Origin: Haberlea rhodopensis
Taxonomy: Eukaryota > Streptophyta > Magnoliopsida > Lamiales > Gesneriaceae
Length of the DNA: 64,000 nt
Direction of reading: 5' to 3'
Assembly: GCA_907163345.1 (NCBI GenBank)
Contig: CAJQUN010000023.1
Span: 7,202,598 to 7,266,597 of the forward strand
A model generated the notes under the pieces. The model did not search any database. It had not been told where the DNA came from and was given only the letters and a program-made list of their open reading frames with translations. The position numbers were made by a program, and so were the translations under genes. Shown piece after piece: positions 31,393-43,385 of the stretch (positions are counted from its first letter, which is position 1; every line of letters begins with the position of its first letter).

Positions 31393-32727
31393 TGTAATAC
31401 CCCCAAAATGTTATATGATTATGTGCTACGATGATGATTTACGATGTGTTTAAGAGGGTTGTGGTACTTTAATTGGGGGTTATATTTATGATATGATGAT
31501 ATGGTTTAGGGGGCATGTTAGGTGTTTTAATTGTTGTATTGATTTAGTATAATCATAAAATATCAAGGGAAGATATTTTTATACATCGTATGAAATACCG
31601 GGACACAATTAAACACCACAAAACCACCCTACATGCAACCACCCCCCAACCCATGCCAATCAAACTGTACAAGGCTGATTGCCCATCCCACTTGGCTCAA
31701 TCATTCACTCTTCTTCCTCCTTCCCAAATCTCGGCCATTCTCTCCCAAACAAACACCAGCACCTGCTGAGCAAAAACGTGAGGAGCCTTGCCATTTTCAT
31801 TCCTTGGAAGCCTCCAAAAAATCGGAGCAAAGTAGGAGCCATCCCAGGTACCAGCACAATCAAGGAGATAAGTCTGTTGACTCCTCCTCCTTTTGAAAAG
31901 GTACGTAAGAGACGTACGGGCATCGGACGGTAAAACACATCCCTACACTATGACTATGCATTTATCGCATGAATATATACGATGAAATGATGATGTTTAT
32001 ACGATGTTTATATGATGATGTTTATACGATGTTTATATGATGATGTGATACGACGTTTATTTGTGGTAAGATGCCACGGGGTAAGATGCCCCACATGGTA
32101 AGATGCCCCACATGGTAAGAGGTCATGCGATGTTTATTTGTGGTAAGATGCCACGGGGTAAGATGCCCCACATGGTAAGAGGCCATGCAATGTTATTTGT
32201 GGTAAGATGTCATGGGGTAAGATGCCCCACATGGTAAGAGGCCATGCGATGTTTACAATGTGGTAAGATGCCACAGGGTAAGATGCCCATATGCATGATT
32301 ATGAATCAGGGACAACAATAAGAAGTTAATGAATAACCAGCATATTTACTTAACCAACATTTCATGCATTTACTATGATGTTTTTATGATGTTAAGTTAT
32401 GATGTTAAGTAAGATTGTATATGCTTATGATGTGTTGTCCCTGTAGGTACGCTTTTGGACTAAAGGACTAAGGGGTCGTGTTGAGGCAGTGAGCTACGAG
32501 GAACGCATTAATGTATAGGAATCAAGTCTCGATTAGTATCTACTCTAGGAGTAGCATAAATCTAAACATGAACATTCTTTTGGGAATGTAATGAATTATT
32601 TTTGAAGTCTGTTATTTGGCCTGTAATCCTGTTAGCTCATGTAACAACCAGAACCTTAAGACGTTATTAATGCATGATTAGTCCTTCTTATATCTATTAA
32701 TCACTGTTAAGGTGGGAAGACCCCACA
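31393..32727 (+). mobile_element. solo LTR of a gypsy-type element inside the LINE
   Basis: 1335 bases, starting TGTAATACCCCC and ending GACCCCACA, flanked by the exact 5-base duplication ACGGA (31388-31392 and 32728-32732). No internal region, primer site or coding sequence is present, so it is a solo LTR produced by recombination between two LTRs. Its layout resembles the LTR of the gypsy element at 34690: the block GAGACGTACGGGCATCGGACGGTAAA near 31910 and the end block ACAACCAGAACCTTAAGA match related words there. Confidence 0.88.
32065..32290 (+). repeat. minisatellite in the solo LTR
   Basis: Recurrent unit TGGTAAGATGCCACGGGG / TAAGATGCCCCACATGG / TAAGAGGCCATGCGATG, with about three higher-order copies of roughly 65-70 bases. 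It occupies the LTR position where the gypsy LTRs carry a different minisatellite (CCGCTGTCATATGAAGCGA at 35970-36130). Confidence 0.75.
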
Positions 32728-32732
32728 ACGGA

Positions 32733-34689
32733 TAGAAGAAAAATTAGTATTTTGTGTGTGCATGAGGTGAGAAAGCCAGAACTATAGCTCGTTGGGGCTA
32801 TAAACTTTGGTACATATGTAAAGATAAGAACCGTACTGGGTTAGGTGTAATCATACACCGCGAGTATGCAGTTGAAGCTATGATGGAGAGAGATATGATA
32901 ATATTATTTAAGCTAATTTTAGGCAATGATAATTCTAATACCATTAGTATCTATGCACCACAAATTGGTATAGATGATGATATCAAACATAACTTTTGGA
33001 AAGATCTAGACGATGTTGTGCAATGAATGCCCCATAATGAGAAAAAATTCATCAATGGTGATTTCCGAGGGCACGTAGGTTCTGACCGGGATGTTTATAA
33101 GAGTATCCATGGAGATTATGGCCTTGGGGAGAGAAACAACACATATACTCACTTTTGGATTTTGCTATATCATATGACTTAATCCTAGCAAATACCTAGT
33201 TTAAGAAGATGTCATCTCATCTAGTTACCTTTATAAATGGGTCTAGTGCAACCGAGATATATTTCTTTTTGACTAGAAGGAGAGATATAGTTGCATGCTT
33301 GGACTGTAAGGTAATTACAGGAGAGAGTGTAGTTACCCAGCATATATTTTTAGTTTTAGATGTTAGAATTAAGAATATGGCTCTTAGAAATAAACATAAG
33401 TTAGAACCTAGAATTAAGTTGTGGCGGTTAAAAGAAGGTAACCCTGGAGCTTTGGTAGAAATGATAGTCGAGGAAGTTAGCAGCTAAAGAGCTGCTTGAT
33501 AAGCAAGAGCATATGCTCAACCAGGTAAGGACACATCATGGTGGAATGAAGACGTGAAGAAGGCTATTCGAATCAAGACGAATCAAAACGGATGCTTACA
33601 AAGAGTTGAAGCGAAGACAGCTGTTCGATATGCTAGAGCTAAAGTCTACAAAGAAGTTTATGATAAATTGGACACCAAGGAGGCAGAACAAGATATCTAC
33701 AGTATTTCTTGAGTGAGGGAGATGAAGACAAGAGACTTATGTGCAGTGAAATGCATAAAAGATGAGAACCATAAAGTCTTGGTAAGATATTAAGACATCA
33801 AAATAAGATGGAAGACTTATTTTAACAACCTGTTCAGCGTTTGTTTTAGCCAAGATTTAGATGATCTTAACACCCAGCAACATGATATAAACCGTGAGTT
33901 TACTCACAGAATTAAAGAAAGTGATGTTAAAGACGCGGTGAACAAAATGAAAGCACGAAGAGTTGTGGTCCTGATGGAATCTCTATTGAAGTATGTAAAT
34001 GTTTAGGACCGACCTGGATAAAGTGGCTAACATTAACATATTTATTTAACAATTATTTTGATGAGTAAAAAAGTTTCAAATGAATAGAGAAAGTACTATC
34101 ATCTCTATCTTAAGAACAAATGTGACATTCAGAGTTGGACAAACTTTTGCGGTATAAAAATCATGTGTCACACAATGAAGCTTTGGGAGATGATAATTGA
34201 ATATCGGTTAAGGAGAGATATTAAGATCTCAGAGAACCAATTCGGGTTCATGACAGTATGATCATATACGGAAGTTACCCATATACTTCATCAACTTGTC
34301 GAGCGCTATCGTGAGAGAAGTAAAGATTTGCATATGATATTTATAGACTTGGAGAAGGCCTACAATAAAGTCTCGAGAGAGATATTATGGTGGGCTTTGA
34401 TGAAGAAAAGAGTTCCCATCAATAATGTCAATATAACCAAGAACATGCACGACGAAGTAACATCCAATGCGAGAACGTGTTGTGGAGTGACAAGTGAGTT
34501 CTCAATCACTATTGGATTGCGCCAAGGGTCTGTGTTGAGCCCTTTTTTGTCCGTCCTAGTGATGGATGAGACAAAAAACATACAAAAAAAATTATCTTGG
34601 ACCATGCTTTTCGCTGGCGATTTTGTGTTAATTGACGAGACCAGGGCAGTGACCAATGTTTGGAGTTATGGAGAAAGACATTGTATTCA
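32733..34689 (+). pseudogene. LINE endonuclease-reverse transcriptase remnant
   Basis: Reading in the mixed plus frames gives endonuclease (GLGVIIHREYAVEAM, ISIYAPQIGIDDDIK, NGDFRGHVGSDRDVY), then a linker (RIKLWRLKEGNPGALVE, SWWNEDVKKAI). The reverse transcriptase follows (ENQFGFMT, SYTEVTHILHQLVERYRE, FIDLEKAYNKVSREILWWAL, LRQGSVLSPFLSVLVMDE). Stops and shifts are frequent, for example near 33025, 33482 and 34258. The gypsy element enters at 34690. Confidence 0.82.
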
Positions 34690-36643
34690 TGTGATGTCCC
34701 CGAAATGATTAATTGTGTTTAAGGCATTAATTGTGTTCATATGTTTAAATATGATTAATTATGGTGGTAATTGCCTTATGTGTTAGAATTAACTGCCATG
34801 TGGAAATGCTTGGTCATGTGGGCTGGTAGAGCATTTTAGGGTGCAAGTTATGCATGTTGGGTAATTGAGTGTTTCTATGACTTACATGTGTTGGTAGTCA
34901 TTAATTTGTGAAACATGCATTTAATTGGAATTTGGTGTATTGTGGTGAAATGTGTTTAAAATACCATGTTGGGGTATATATTACATCATGTTAATTGTTG
35001 GGGTACAAAATTTAAATAAAAGTTAACCCTTACCCCACCACCCCATTCCACTTTACTCTTTACACTCAAAATCCCCAATCTCTCCCAAACCCTTATTTCT
35101 CCCCTCAAACCCGATTTTTGCTCCAAATTGGGAAGGAAGTTCTTGCAAAAGTTTCATTTTGGTGATTCTTGGTAAGCTTTAGTGCCTATGATGTTTATAT
35201 ATCACTTCTTGATGTTCTTGAAGTGTTTGGTTGAGTTTGGAAGGGTTTTAAAAGGGTTTGAAATGGGTTTGTTTGGGTTAGTGTGATTCTTGGTGGGATG
35301 TTGGATTTTTAGTGGTTTTATGATGTGTGTTGAAGGTTTTGAGTGTTTTAATGTTTTTGAGTTGTTGGTATAAATGGTGTTGAGTTGGTGAAGGTTTAAA
35401 TGTACAAAAATGATGATTTTCGTGGTACAGGGGCTGGCGATCGATCGCGAGCAGGCAGTAGGCTCCAGAAGCCTTTGGCGATCGATCGCCACTTTTTGGC
35501 GATCGATCGGTGAGCTTGGCGATCGATCGCGCCAAAAGTGGCGATAGATCGCCGAAAGCATAAATTTGTTGGTTCGGGCAGTGTGATCTCGCGATCGATC
35601 GAGACGTCTTGGCGATCGATCGCGAGACACACAAAAGTGTGTTTTTGGCATTTTTATGGAATTTTTGGATATTGGACTATAATTGGCATCTAATATTGAT
35701 TTGTATGGTTGTGTAGAACCATCTCATGTACCAACAACATCGAGGAGATAAAGTTATACAACTTCTCCACTTTTGAAACTAAGGTACGTAGTGAGACGTA
35801 CGAGCATCGGACGGTAAATCGTATTACAACTTTAATGATGCATATTGTGAATAGTGTGTCCTTATATGTGATGGAATATGTGAAATGATAGTGTTATATC
35901 ATGATATTGGAATCAATTGTGTTTGATTATTGTGGTAGAATTGATGAATGTTCCGGTAGCCTTTATCTCCGAGCGAGGGAGGTACTTGCCGCTGTCATAT
36001 GAAGCGATGGTAGTATGATATTTGCCGCTGTCATGTCTAAGCGAAGTAACATGCCGCTGTCATTGTCGAAGCGAGGGATATCATATGATGCCGCTATATG
36101 TCGAAGCGATGGGTCCTAAAATTCCGCTGTTGTATTGGGACCGGAACAGTCACAATTCTAGCGATTAATGTGGAATATTGTGGATATAATTGGAAACGCG
36201 TTATCGATCGTTATATCGTGAACTAATGATTTTGTGCATAAGTTTGTGAAACAGGGACAACAATGAAATGTGCTAATGTGGTAATCAAGGAGCATAGCTA
36301 TTATTTGTCGCATGCGCTTAATTATTCTATTAAGTTGAATTGTGTTAAGTGGTGATATATATATGCTCATGGTGAGTTGTTCCTGTAGGTACGCTTTTGG
36401 ACAAAAGGGGCTAAGGGTTGGGTTGAACTGTGAGCTGAAGGAGACTTGAAAGAAGATAGAATACAGGAATTTTGTTAATCTTAACATTCATTTTGGGAAT
36501 GTAATTAACTAACTATTGAAGTTTTATTTTTGGCCTGTAATTACATTGAGCTCATATAACAACCATAACTCTAAGATGTCTCTAATACATATTTAGCCCT
36601 GTTTATATCTTGATTTCACCGTTAAGGAACTAGGGTCTTTACA
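34690..36643 (+). repeat. 5' LTR of gypsy element 1
   Basis: 1954 bases, TGTGATGTCC...TTTACA. It contains a GATCGATC palindrome array (35425-35625) and a CCGCTGTCAT/AAGCGA minisatellite (about 35960-36140). Confidence 0.93.
35425..35625. repeat. GATCGATC palindrome array in 5' LTR
   Basis: Seven copies of a motif close to GGCGATCGATCGC, spaced about 19-50 bases apart; one copy has GATAGATC. The motif is its own reverse complement around the core. Antisense and sense ORFs here give repeated DRSP or AIDRQ peptides, which are translation artefacts. Confidence 0.9.
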
Positions 36644-36841
36644 TTAGTGGTATCAGAGCAGTGGTTAGAGAACCCGGGAATGAGTGAAGGGTAGCCTTAG
36701 CAATAAGTTGACTAGGCGTCTACTTTTGAACATGTTGTGCGCATATGAAGTATGTGACTGTTATGCTAACGTGTTATGGTTTTCTAACGATGTATTATGT
36801 GAATTGTTCTTGTATATTGTTGTTAACCCTTGTGTTACAGT

Positions 36842-39800
36842 ATGGCAGCAAATGTCGATGTTGGTGATGCTATAAGTGTAAATGCTAGTGCTAGGCACAC
36901 AAATCCCCTACCCGCCGCCTGCCTTGGGCGAAGAGCCGTCCGAACAGCAGTTATTGCCGGGAGAGCTGAGTTTGACTCAATTTCTAGCTTATCGACCCCC
37001 GACTTTTGAAGGGACTGAAACAGGGGAGAAGCCCGAGGAATGGCTAGAGAGGTTGGAGCAGATATTTGTAGCTGCCCCGTGCGCAAAGACAGCTTGGATA
37101 CGGCTAGCAGAGTTTCAATTGGCCAAAAAGGTGTTGATGTGGTGGAAGACCACAGTAATTGAACAGGAGGCTCAGGGTCAGGAAATAAACTGGAAGCTGT
37201 TTAGGACTCGATTTCTGACCCGATATTTCTCAGCAGCGGCACGGCAGGCTAAAGAGGATGAATTCACTAGCTTGAGGCAAGGTACTATGCCGGTGTCTGA
37301 CTATGCTCTCCAGTACTGTTCCTTACTTAGATATGTGCCTCATATCGCCACTAGCACCCAAGCAAAGATGAGGAACTTTATGAAAGGCTTGAGGCCGGAG
37401 TTGTATGATAGGGTGATCACTTATGGCCCTACTTGTTTTGATGACGCCCTGGCACGAGCTGAACTGGCAGAATTAGGAGTGGGTGCATATCCGACTGTGG
37501 CACCGCCTCCAGCACCATCACAGAGGCCGACCCCTGAAAACTTGAAACCAAGGGGCGACCATTTTAAGCCAAAGGGAAACTCATCATCTTCCAGATTCAG
37601 TGGTAGGTGGCAAGATGCTCGTGGAAGGGGTGGTCGTGGAAGTAATGCTCCGTCTCATAGGGGACAGTCTCAGGCTAGCAATTTTGAGAAGGTTAAGTGT
37701 TTTCTGTGCGGGGGACCCCATTCAGTGAAAGGATGCTCTGCTTGTTATGAATGTGGCAAACATGGTCACTTGGCCCGAAATTGTCCTAACCGGGGAGGGC
37801 CACAGAATACTATGGGGAGACCTTCAGACAGGCCAGCACAACAGAGACCACCATTTGCACCGAGGCCATTGGGAGGACAACCGTTGGGGCCACCTCAAGG
37901 GCAAGTGTACGCCCTAACCAGGGAGCAGGCTACAGCAGCTCCTGAGGAAGTGATAGCGGGTACGTGTCATTTATTTACGCACCCTGCTTATATTTTGATA
38001 GATACAGGTGCGTCACACTCCTTTGTGTCGACGAGTTTTGTGGAGAGGCACCGTATATGCACGACTCCGTCACCCACGCCTCTTGTGGTTTCGACACCCG
38101 CTGGAAAGAGTGTGATTGCAGATCGGTTTGTTGATGGCGGCCTCATTTATTTTGAGGGCAACGAGTTGAAGTCAGATTTGATTGTTATGGGAATGTCAGA
38201 CTTCAACTGCATTGTGGGTATTGATGTGCTGAACAGATATCAGGCAGTAGTGGACTGCAGTCAGAGGACAGTACGGTTCAGATCTGATTTAGGGGTTCGG
38301 TGGACTTTTTATGGGGATGGTTCCCGCTCAAGAATTCCGTTGATATCGGCCTTAAAGATGACTCAGTTATTGGAACGTGGGCATGAGGGTTATCTTATTT
38401 ATGCCATTGACATTGCTGGAGAGAAAGAAGAGTTAAGAGTCGAAGATATACCCGTGGCTGCCGAGTTTGCCGATGTATTCTCGGAGGAGATTCCCGGATT
38501 CCCGCCGGTTAGGGAAGTTGAGTTCGGGATCGAATTATTACCGGGGACATCCGCTATTTCTCGTGCCCCTTACAGGATGGCACCAGCGGAGTTAAGAGAG
38601 CTGAAAGAGCAGCTACAAGAATTACTTGATAAGGGTTACATACGCCCCAGCGTATCACCTTGGGGTGCGCCTGTGTTATTTGTGAAAAAGAAAGATGGGT
38701 CGATGAGATTGTGCATCGACTACAGGCAATTGAATAAGGCCACAGTGAAGAATAAATACCCTCTTCCGCGTATCGATGACTTGTTTGATCAGTTGCAGGG
38801 CACGAGGCTGTACAGTAAGATTGATTTGAGGTCGGGGTACCACCAGATCCGAGTTAGAGAGGATGATGTACAGAAGACAGCCTTCCGAACCCGTTATGGT
38901 CACTATGAGTTTTTGGTCATGCCGTTTGGAGTGACAAACGCCCCGGCTGTGTTTATGAGTTTGATGAATCGAGTGTTCCAACCCTATTTGGATCAATTCG
39001 TCATCGCATTTATTGACGATATACTTATCTATTCTCGGAGCGAGGAAGATCACATGAATCATTTGAGGACAGTGCTCCAGATTCTGAGAGGCAATCAGTT
39101 GTATGCAAAGCTGAGCAAGTGTGAATTTTGGCTGAGCAGCGTGGTCTTTTTGGGGCATATGATCCCTAGTGATGGGATTTCTGTGGATCCCAGGAAAGTG
39201 GAAGCAGTGATGGATTGGTCTGCGCCTACATCTGTGCCCGAGATCCGTAGCTTCCTCGGTTTAGCGGGTTATTACCGACGTTTCGTCGAGGGATTCTCTA
39301 AGATTGCTAAACCGTTAACACAGTTGACCCAGAAGGGTGTTCCGTTTTCTTGGTCTGAAGCATGTGAGCAAAGCTTCCAAGAGTTGAAACACCGGTTGAC
39401 TACAACACCTGTTCTGGTGATCCCTTCGGAGAACGAAAGGTTTGCTTTGTACACGGATGCATCACTGCAGGGTTTGGGCTGTGTACTGATGCAGGATAAG
39501 CATGTGGTGGCTTATGCATCGAGGCAGTTGAAGCCTCATGAGACCAGATACCCGGTTCATGATTTGGAACTGGCGGCCATTATTTTTGCCTTGAAAATTT
39601 GGCGGCATTATCTTTATGGTACTTCTTTTACCATTTATACGGACCATAAGAGCTTGAAGTTCCTATTTACCCAAGCGGAACTGAATATGAGGCAAAGGAG
39701 GTGGATGGACTTGCTCAAGGACTATGATTGCGAGATAGAGTACCATCCAGGGAAGGCGAACCTGACAGCTGACGCCTTAAGTAGGAAGGTGAAGTATACG

Positions 39801-40106
39801 GCAGATGATGTTATTCAGTTATCGACCTTGATGACCTCTTGTTGTCATTTGGGATATGACTTTGATTTAGATGTATCGCCGGTGCTGGTATCGACCCTAT
39901 TGGCAGAACCGAACATCTTTGAACTTATCAGGAAAGCTCAGGTGACAGACGTTGAGGTTCAGAGATGGTTATCATATTTACGTCTGGGTCAGTTATCGAA
40001 GTTCAGAGTAGCAGAAGATGGTTCCTTGAGACTTGGTAACCGTTGGGTAGTGCCGAGGGCACCAGAGTTGCGTCAAGGAATCTTGCATCGTGCTCATAGT
40101 AGCTGA
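36842..40106 (+). CDS. gypsy gag-protease-RT-RNase H, first part of the polyprotein
   Basis: By comparison with the second gypsy element, translation probably began at the ATG at 36842 (DVGDAISVNAS), with a one-base shift before about 36910. The open frame from 36882 runs to a TGA at 40104. Gag has the capsid-like segment TAWIRLAEFQLAKKV and PVSDYALQYCSLLRYVP. Zinc knuckles are CFLCGGPH and CYECGKHGHLARNC. Aspartic protease DTGAS is at 38001-38015. Reverse transcriptase has GYIRPSVSPWGAPVLFVKKK and FVIAFIDDILIYS with the catalytic DD near 39013. RNase H opens FALYTDASLQGLGCVL. The stop falls at the beginning of integrase. Apart from these two defects the frame is complete. Confidence 0.93.
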
Positions 40107-41402
40107 TTTAGCATCCATCTAGGTGGGAGAAAGATGTACAAGGACTTGTGTGATCAATTTTGGTGGAGACGGATGAAGATAGACGTTATATCATTCGTTA
40201 AGAAGTGCCTGATTTGCCAACAAGTGAAAGCAGAAAGGCAGAGGCCCGGGGGCGAGTTGAAGAGTTTAGAGATACCAGAGAAGTGTGAGCACATCTCTAT
40301 GGATTTCGTGACCCACTTGCCAAGGACTGCCTCGGGATTCGATGCGATCTGGGTTATTGTGGATCGACTGACGAAGGTGGCTCACTTCATCCCATATTGT
40401 ATGTCTTTCACATACTTAAAGATGGCCCAGTTGTATGTACGGGACGTGGTGAGATTGCATGGCATCCCAGTCTCGATTGTGTCTGATAGAGACCCGCGGT
40501 TCACATCGCACTTTTGGGAGGGTCTTCAATCGGCTTTGGGTACAGAAGTGAGGCTGAGTACGGCTTATCACCCTCAGACAGATGGTCAGACAGAGCCTAC
40601 CATACAGACGCTTGATGACATATTGAGGGCATGTGTTTTGGAGTTCGATACTCCGTGGCAAGATTCAGTGCCACTTGTGGAGTTCTCTTACAACAACAGT
40701 TATCAGGCGAGCATTCAGATGGCTCCATTCGAGGCCCTTTATGGTCGACGATGTAGGTCACCGTTGTACTGGGAAGATTTGACTAGTAAGACGGTCGGAG
40801 GACCGGAATTGATTCGAGAAATGGAAGAGAAAATCAAAGTGATCCGTCAGAAAATGAAAGCGGCTCAAGATAGGCAAGCAACCTATGCTAATAAACGACG
40901 GCGACCATTAGAATTCCAAGTGGGAGACAGAGTCTTTCTGAAAATCTCACCTTTCAGAGGTGTAGTTCGTTTCGGTATGCGCGGGAAGTTGTCTCCGAGA
41001 TATGTTGGGCCGTACGAGATATTGCAGCGTATCGGCACGTTGGCTTATCGTTTGGCCCTACCGCCGTCCTTGTCTGGTATACATGATGTCTTCCATGTAT
41101 CTATGTTGAGGAAGTATGAACCAGACCCGTCTCATGTGTTGCAGCCTTCAGAGGTTCAGTTGAGTTCAGATGTATCCTATGTTGAACGGCCAGTCAGAAT
41201 TCTGGATCGAGAGGATCGCAGACTTCGAAGCAGGGTTATACCGATGGTCAAGGTTCATTGGGATCGTTGGGGTGTCGAAGAGGCCACGTGGGAGACGGAA
41301 CGGCATATGGTGCAGCACTACCCGGAACTATTCTCTGGTATGTGTTTATGTTTAGTTTCTTTTGGGGTAAGTGCATGCGATTTCGAGGACGAAATCTTCT
41401 AA
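40107..41402 (+). CDS. gypsy integrase with C-terminal chromodomain-like tail
   Basis: Same frame as the preceding ORF, separated only by the TGA at 40104-40106. It has the CLICQQVKAE half of the zinc finger and the catalytic triad residues in SMDFVTHLP, SIVSDRDPRF and PQTDGQTE. The GPYEILQRIGTLAYRLALPP (GPY/F) segment follows, and then VHWDRWGVEEATWETE and YPELF, typical of Tekay/Del chromoviruses. It ends 12 bases before the 3' LTR, which is normal for this group. Confidence 0.92.
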   Translation, partial: FSIHLGGRKMYKDLCDQFWWRRMKIDVISFVKKCLICQQVKAERQRPGGELKSLEIPEKCEHISMDFVTHLPRTASGFDAIWVIVDRLTKVAHFIPYCMSFTYLKMAQLYVRDVVRLHGIPVSIVSDRDPRFTSHFWEGLQSALGTEVRLSTAYHPQTDGQTEPTIQTLDDILRACVLEFDTPWQDSVPLVEFSYNNSYQASIQMAPFEALYGRRCRSPLYWEDLTSKTVGGPELIREMEEKIKVIRQKMKAAQDRQATYANKRRRPLEFQVGDRVFLKISPFRGVVRFGMRGKLSPRYVGPYEILQRIGTLAYRLALPPSLSGIHDVFHVSMLRKYEPDPSHVLQPSEVQLSSDVSYVERPVRILDREDRRLRSRVIPMVKVHWDRWGVEEATWETERHMVQHYPELFSGMCLCLVSFGVSACDFEDEIF

Positions 41403-41414
41403 GTAGGGGAGTAT

Positions 41415-43380
41415 TGTGATGTCCCCGAAATGATTAATTGTGTTTAAGGCATTAATTGTGTTCATATGTTTAAATATGATTAATTATGGTGGTAATTGCC
41501 TTATGTGATAGAATTAACTGCCATGTGGAAATGCTTGGTCATGTGGGCTGGTAGAGCATTTCAGGGTGCAAGTTATGCATGTTGGGTAATTGAGTGTTTC
41601 TATGACTTACATGTGTTGGTAGTCATTAATTTGTGAAACATGCATTTAATTGGAATTTGGTGTATTGTGGTGAAATGTGTTTAAAATACCATGTTGGGGT
41701 ATATATTACATCATGTTAATTGTTGGGGTACAAAATTTAAATAAAAGTTAACCCTTACCCCACCACCCCATTCCACTTTACTCTTTACACTCAAAATCCC
41801 CAATCTCTCCCAAACCCTTATTTCTCCCCTCAAACCCGATTTTTGCTCCAAAGTGGGAAGGAAGTTCTTGCAAAAGTTTCATTTTGGTGATTCTTGGTAA
41901 GATTTAGTGCCTATGATGTTTATATATCACTTCTTGATGTTCTTGAAGTGTTTGGTTGAGTTTTGGAAGGGTTTTAAAAGGGTTTGAAATGGGTTTGTTT
42001 GGGTTAGTGTGATTCTTGGTGGGATGTTGGATTTTTAGTGGTTTTATGATGTGTGTTGAAGGTTTTGAGTGTTTTAATGTTTTTGAGTTGTTGGTATAAA
42101 TGGTGTTGAGGTTGGTGAAGGTTTAAATGTGCAAAAATGGTGATTTTCGTGGTACAGGGGCTGGCGATCGATCGCCCGTTTTTGGCGATCGATCGCGAGC
42201 AGGCAGTAGGCTCCAGAAGCCTTTGGCGATCGATCGCCACTTTTGGGCGATCGATCGGTGAGCTTGGCGATCGATCGCGCCAAAAGTGGCGATCGATCGC
42301 CGAAAGCATAAATTTGTTGGTTCGGGCAGTGTGATCTCGCGATCGATCGGGACGTCTTGGCGATCGATCGCGAGACACACAAAAGTGTGTTTTTGGCATT
42401 TTTATGGAATTTTTTGATATTGGACTATAATTGGCATCTAATATTGATTTGTATGGTTGTGTAGAACCATCTCATGTACCAACAACATCGAGGAGATAAA
42501 GTTATACAACTTCTCCACTTTTGAAACTAAGGTACGTAGTGAGACGTACGAGCATCGGACGGTAAATCGTATTACAACTTTAATGATGCATATTGTGAAT
42601 AGTGTGTCCTTATATGTGATGGAATATGTGAAATGATAGTGTTATATCATGATATTGGAATCAATTGTGTTTGATTATTGTGGTAGAATTGATGAATGTT
42701 CCGGTAGCCTTTATCTCCGAGCGAGGGAGGTACTTGCCGCTGTCATATGAAGCGATGGTAGTATGATATTTGCCGCTGTCATGTCTAAGCGAAGTAACAT
42801 GCCGCTGTCATTGTCGAAGCGAGGGATATCATATGATGCCGCTATATGTCGAAGCGAGGGGTCCTAAAACTCCGCTGTTGTATTGGGACCGGAACAGTCA
42901 CAATTCTAGTGATTAATGTGGAATATTGTGGATATAATTGGAAACGCGTTATCGATCGTTATATCGTGAACTAATGATTTTGTGCATAAGTTTGTGAAAC
43001 AGGGACAACAATGAAATGTGCTAATGTGGTAATCAAGGAGCATATCTATTATTTGTCGCATGCGCTTAATTATTCTATTAAGTTGAATTGTGTTAAGTGG
43101 TGATATATATATGCTCATGGTGAGTTGTTCCTGTAGGTACGCTTTTGGACAAAAGGGGCTAAGGGTTGGGTTGAACTGTGAGCTGAAGGAGACTTGAAAT
43201 AAGATAGAATACAGGAATTTTGTTAATCTTAACATTCATTTTGGGAATGTAATTAACTAACTATTGAAGTTTTATTTTTGGCCTGTTGAGCTCATATAAC
43301 AACCAGAACTCTAAGATGTCTCTACATATTTAGCCCTGTTTATATCTTGATTTCACCGTTAAGGAACTAGGGTCCTTACA
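41415..43380 (+). repeat. 3' LTR of gypsy element 1
   Basis: 1966 bases. It differs from the 5' LTR by about 20 substitutions, a 21-base extra repeat unit at about 42175, and small deletions near 43287 and 43325. Confidence 0.93.
42160..42375. repeat. GATCGATC palindrome array in 3' LTR
   Basis: Eight copies of the GGCGATCGATCGC motif, one more than in the 5' LTR. The additional unit is 21 bases long. The GATAGATC variant of the other LTR is GATCGATC here. Confidence 0.9.
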
Positions 43381-43385
43381 ATTCA

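Larger units (their letters stand above)
34690..43380 (+). mobile_element. Ty3/gypsy retrotransposon, nearly intact (chromovirus-like, Tekay/Del type)
   Basis: An 8691-base element with LTRs 34690-36643 (1954 bases) and 41415-43380 (1966 bases), about 99 percent identical by eye. The target duplication ATTCA is at 34685-34689 and 43381-43385. The primer-binding site TGGTATCAGAGC is at 36648-36659, and a purine tract (AAGTAGGGGAGTAT) ends at 41414. Pol order is protease, reverse transcriptase, RNase H, integrase, so gypsy. Only two coding defects are evident: a frame change near the gag start and one TGA at 40104-40106. It inserted into the LINE. Confidence 0.95.

Noticed and set aside
31393..32727. 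A gene from the Pro/Ser-rich ORFs at 31633-31938
   Set aside because: They lie inside a solo LTR with a clear ACGGA target duplication and overlap on both strands.
35425..35625. Regularly spaced palindromes resembling a CRISPR array
   Set aside because: The context is an LTR of a plant retrotransposon, spacing varies, no cas genes exist, and the same motif recurs in other transposons.
35202..35651. DRSP-repeat ORFs, also at 42004-42399 and 57157-57528
   Set aside because: They are translations of palindromic GATCGATC arrays inside LTRs, open in several frames at once.
38676..39158. Antisense ORFs across gypsy reverse transcriptase
   Set aside because: Shadow frames of the pol gene with no domain similarity.
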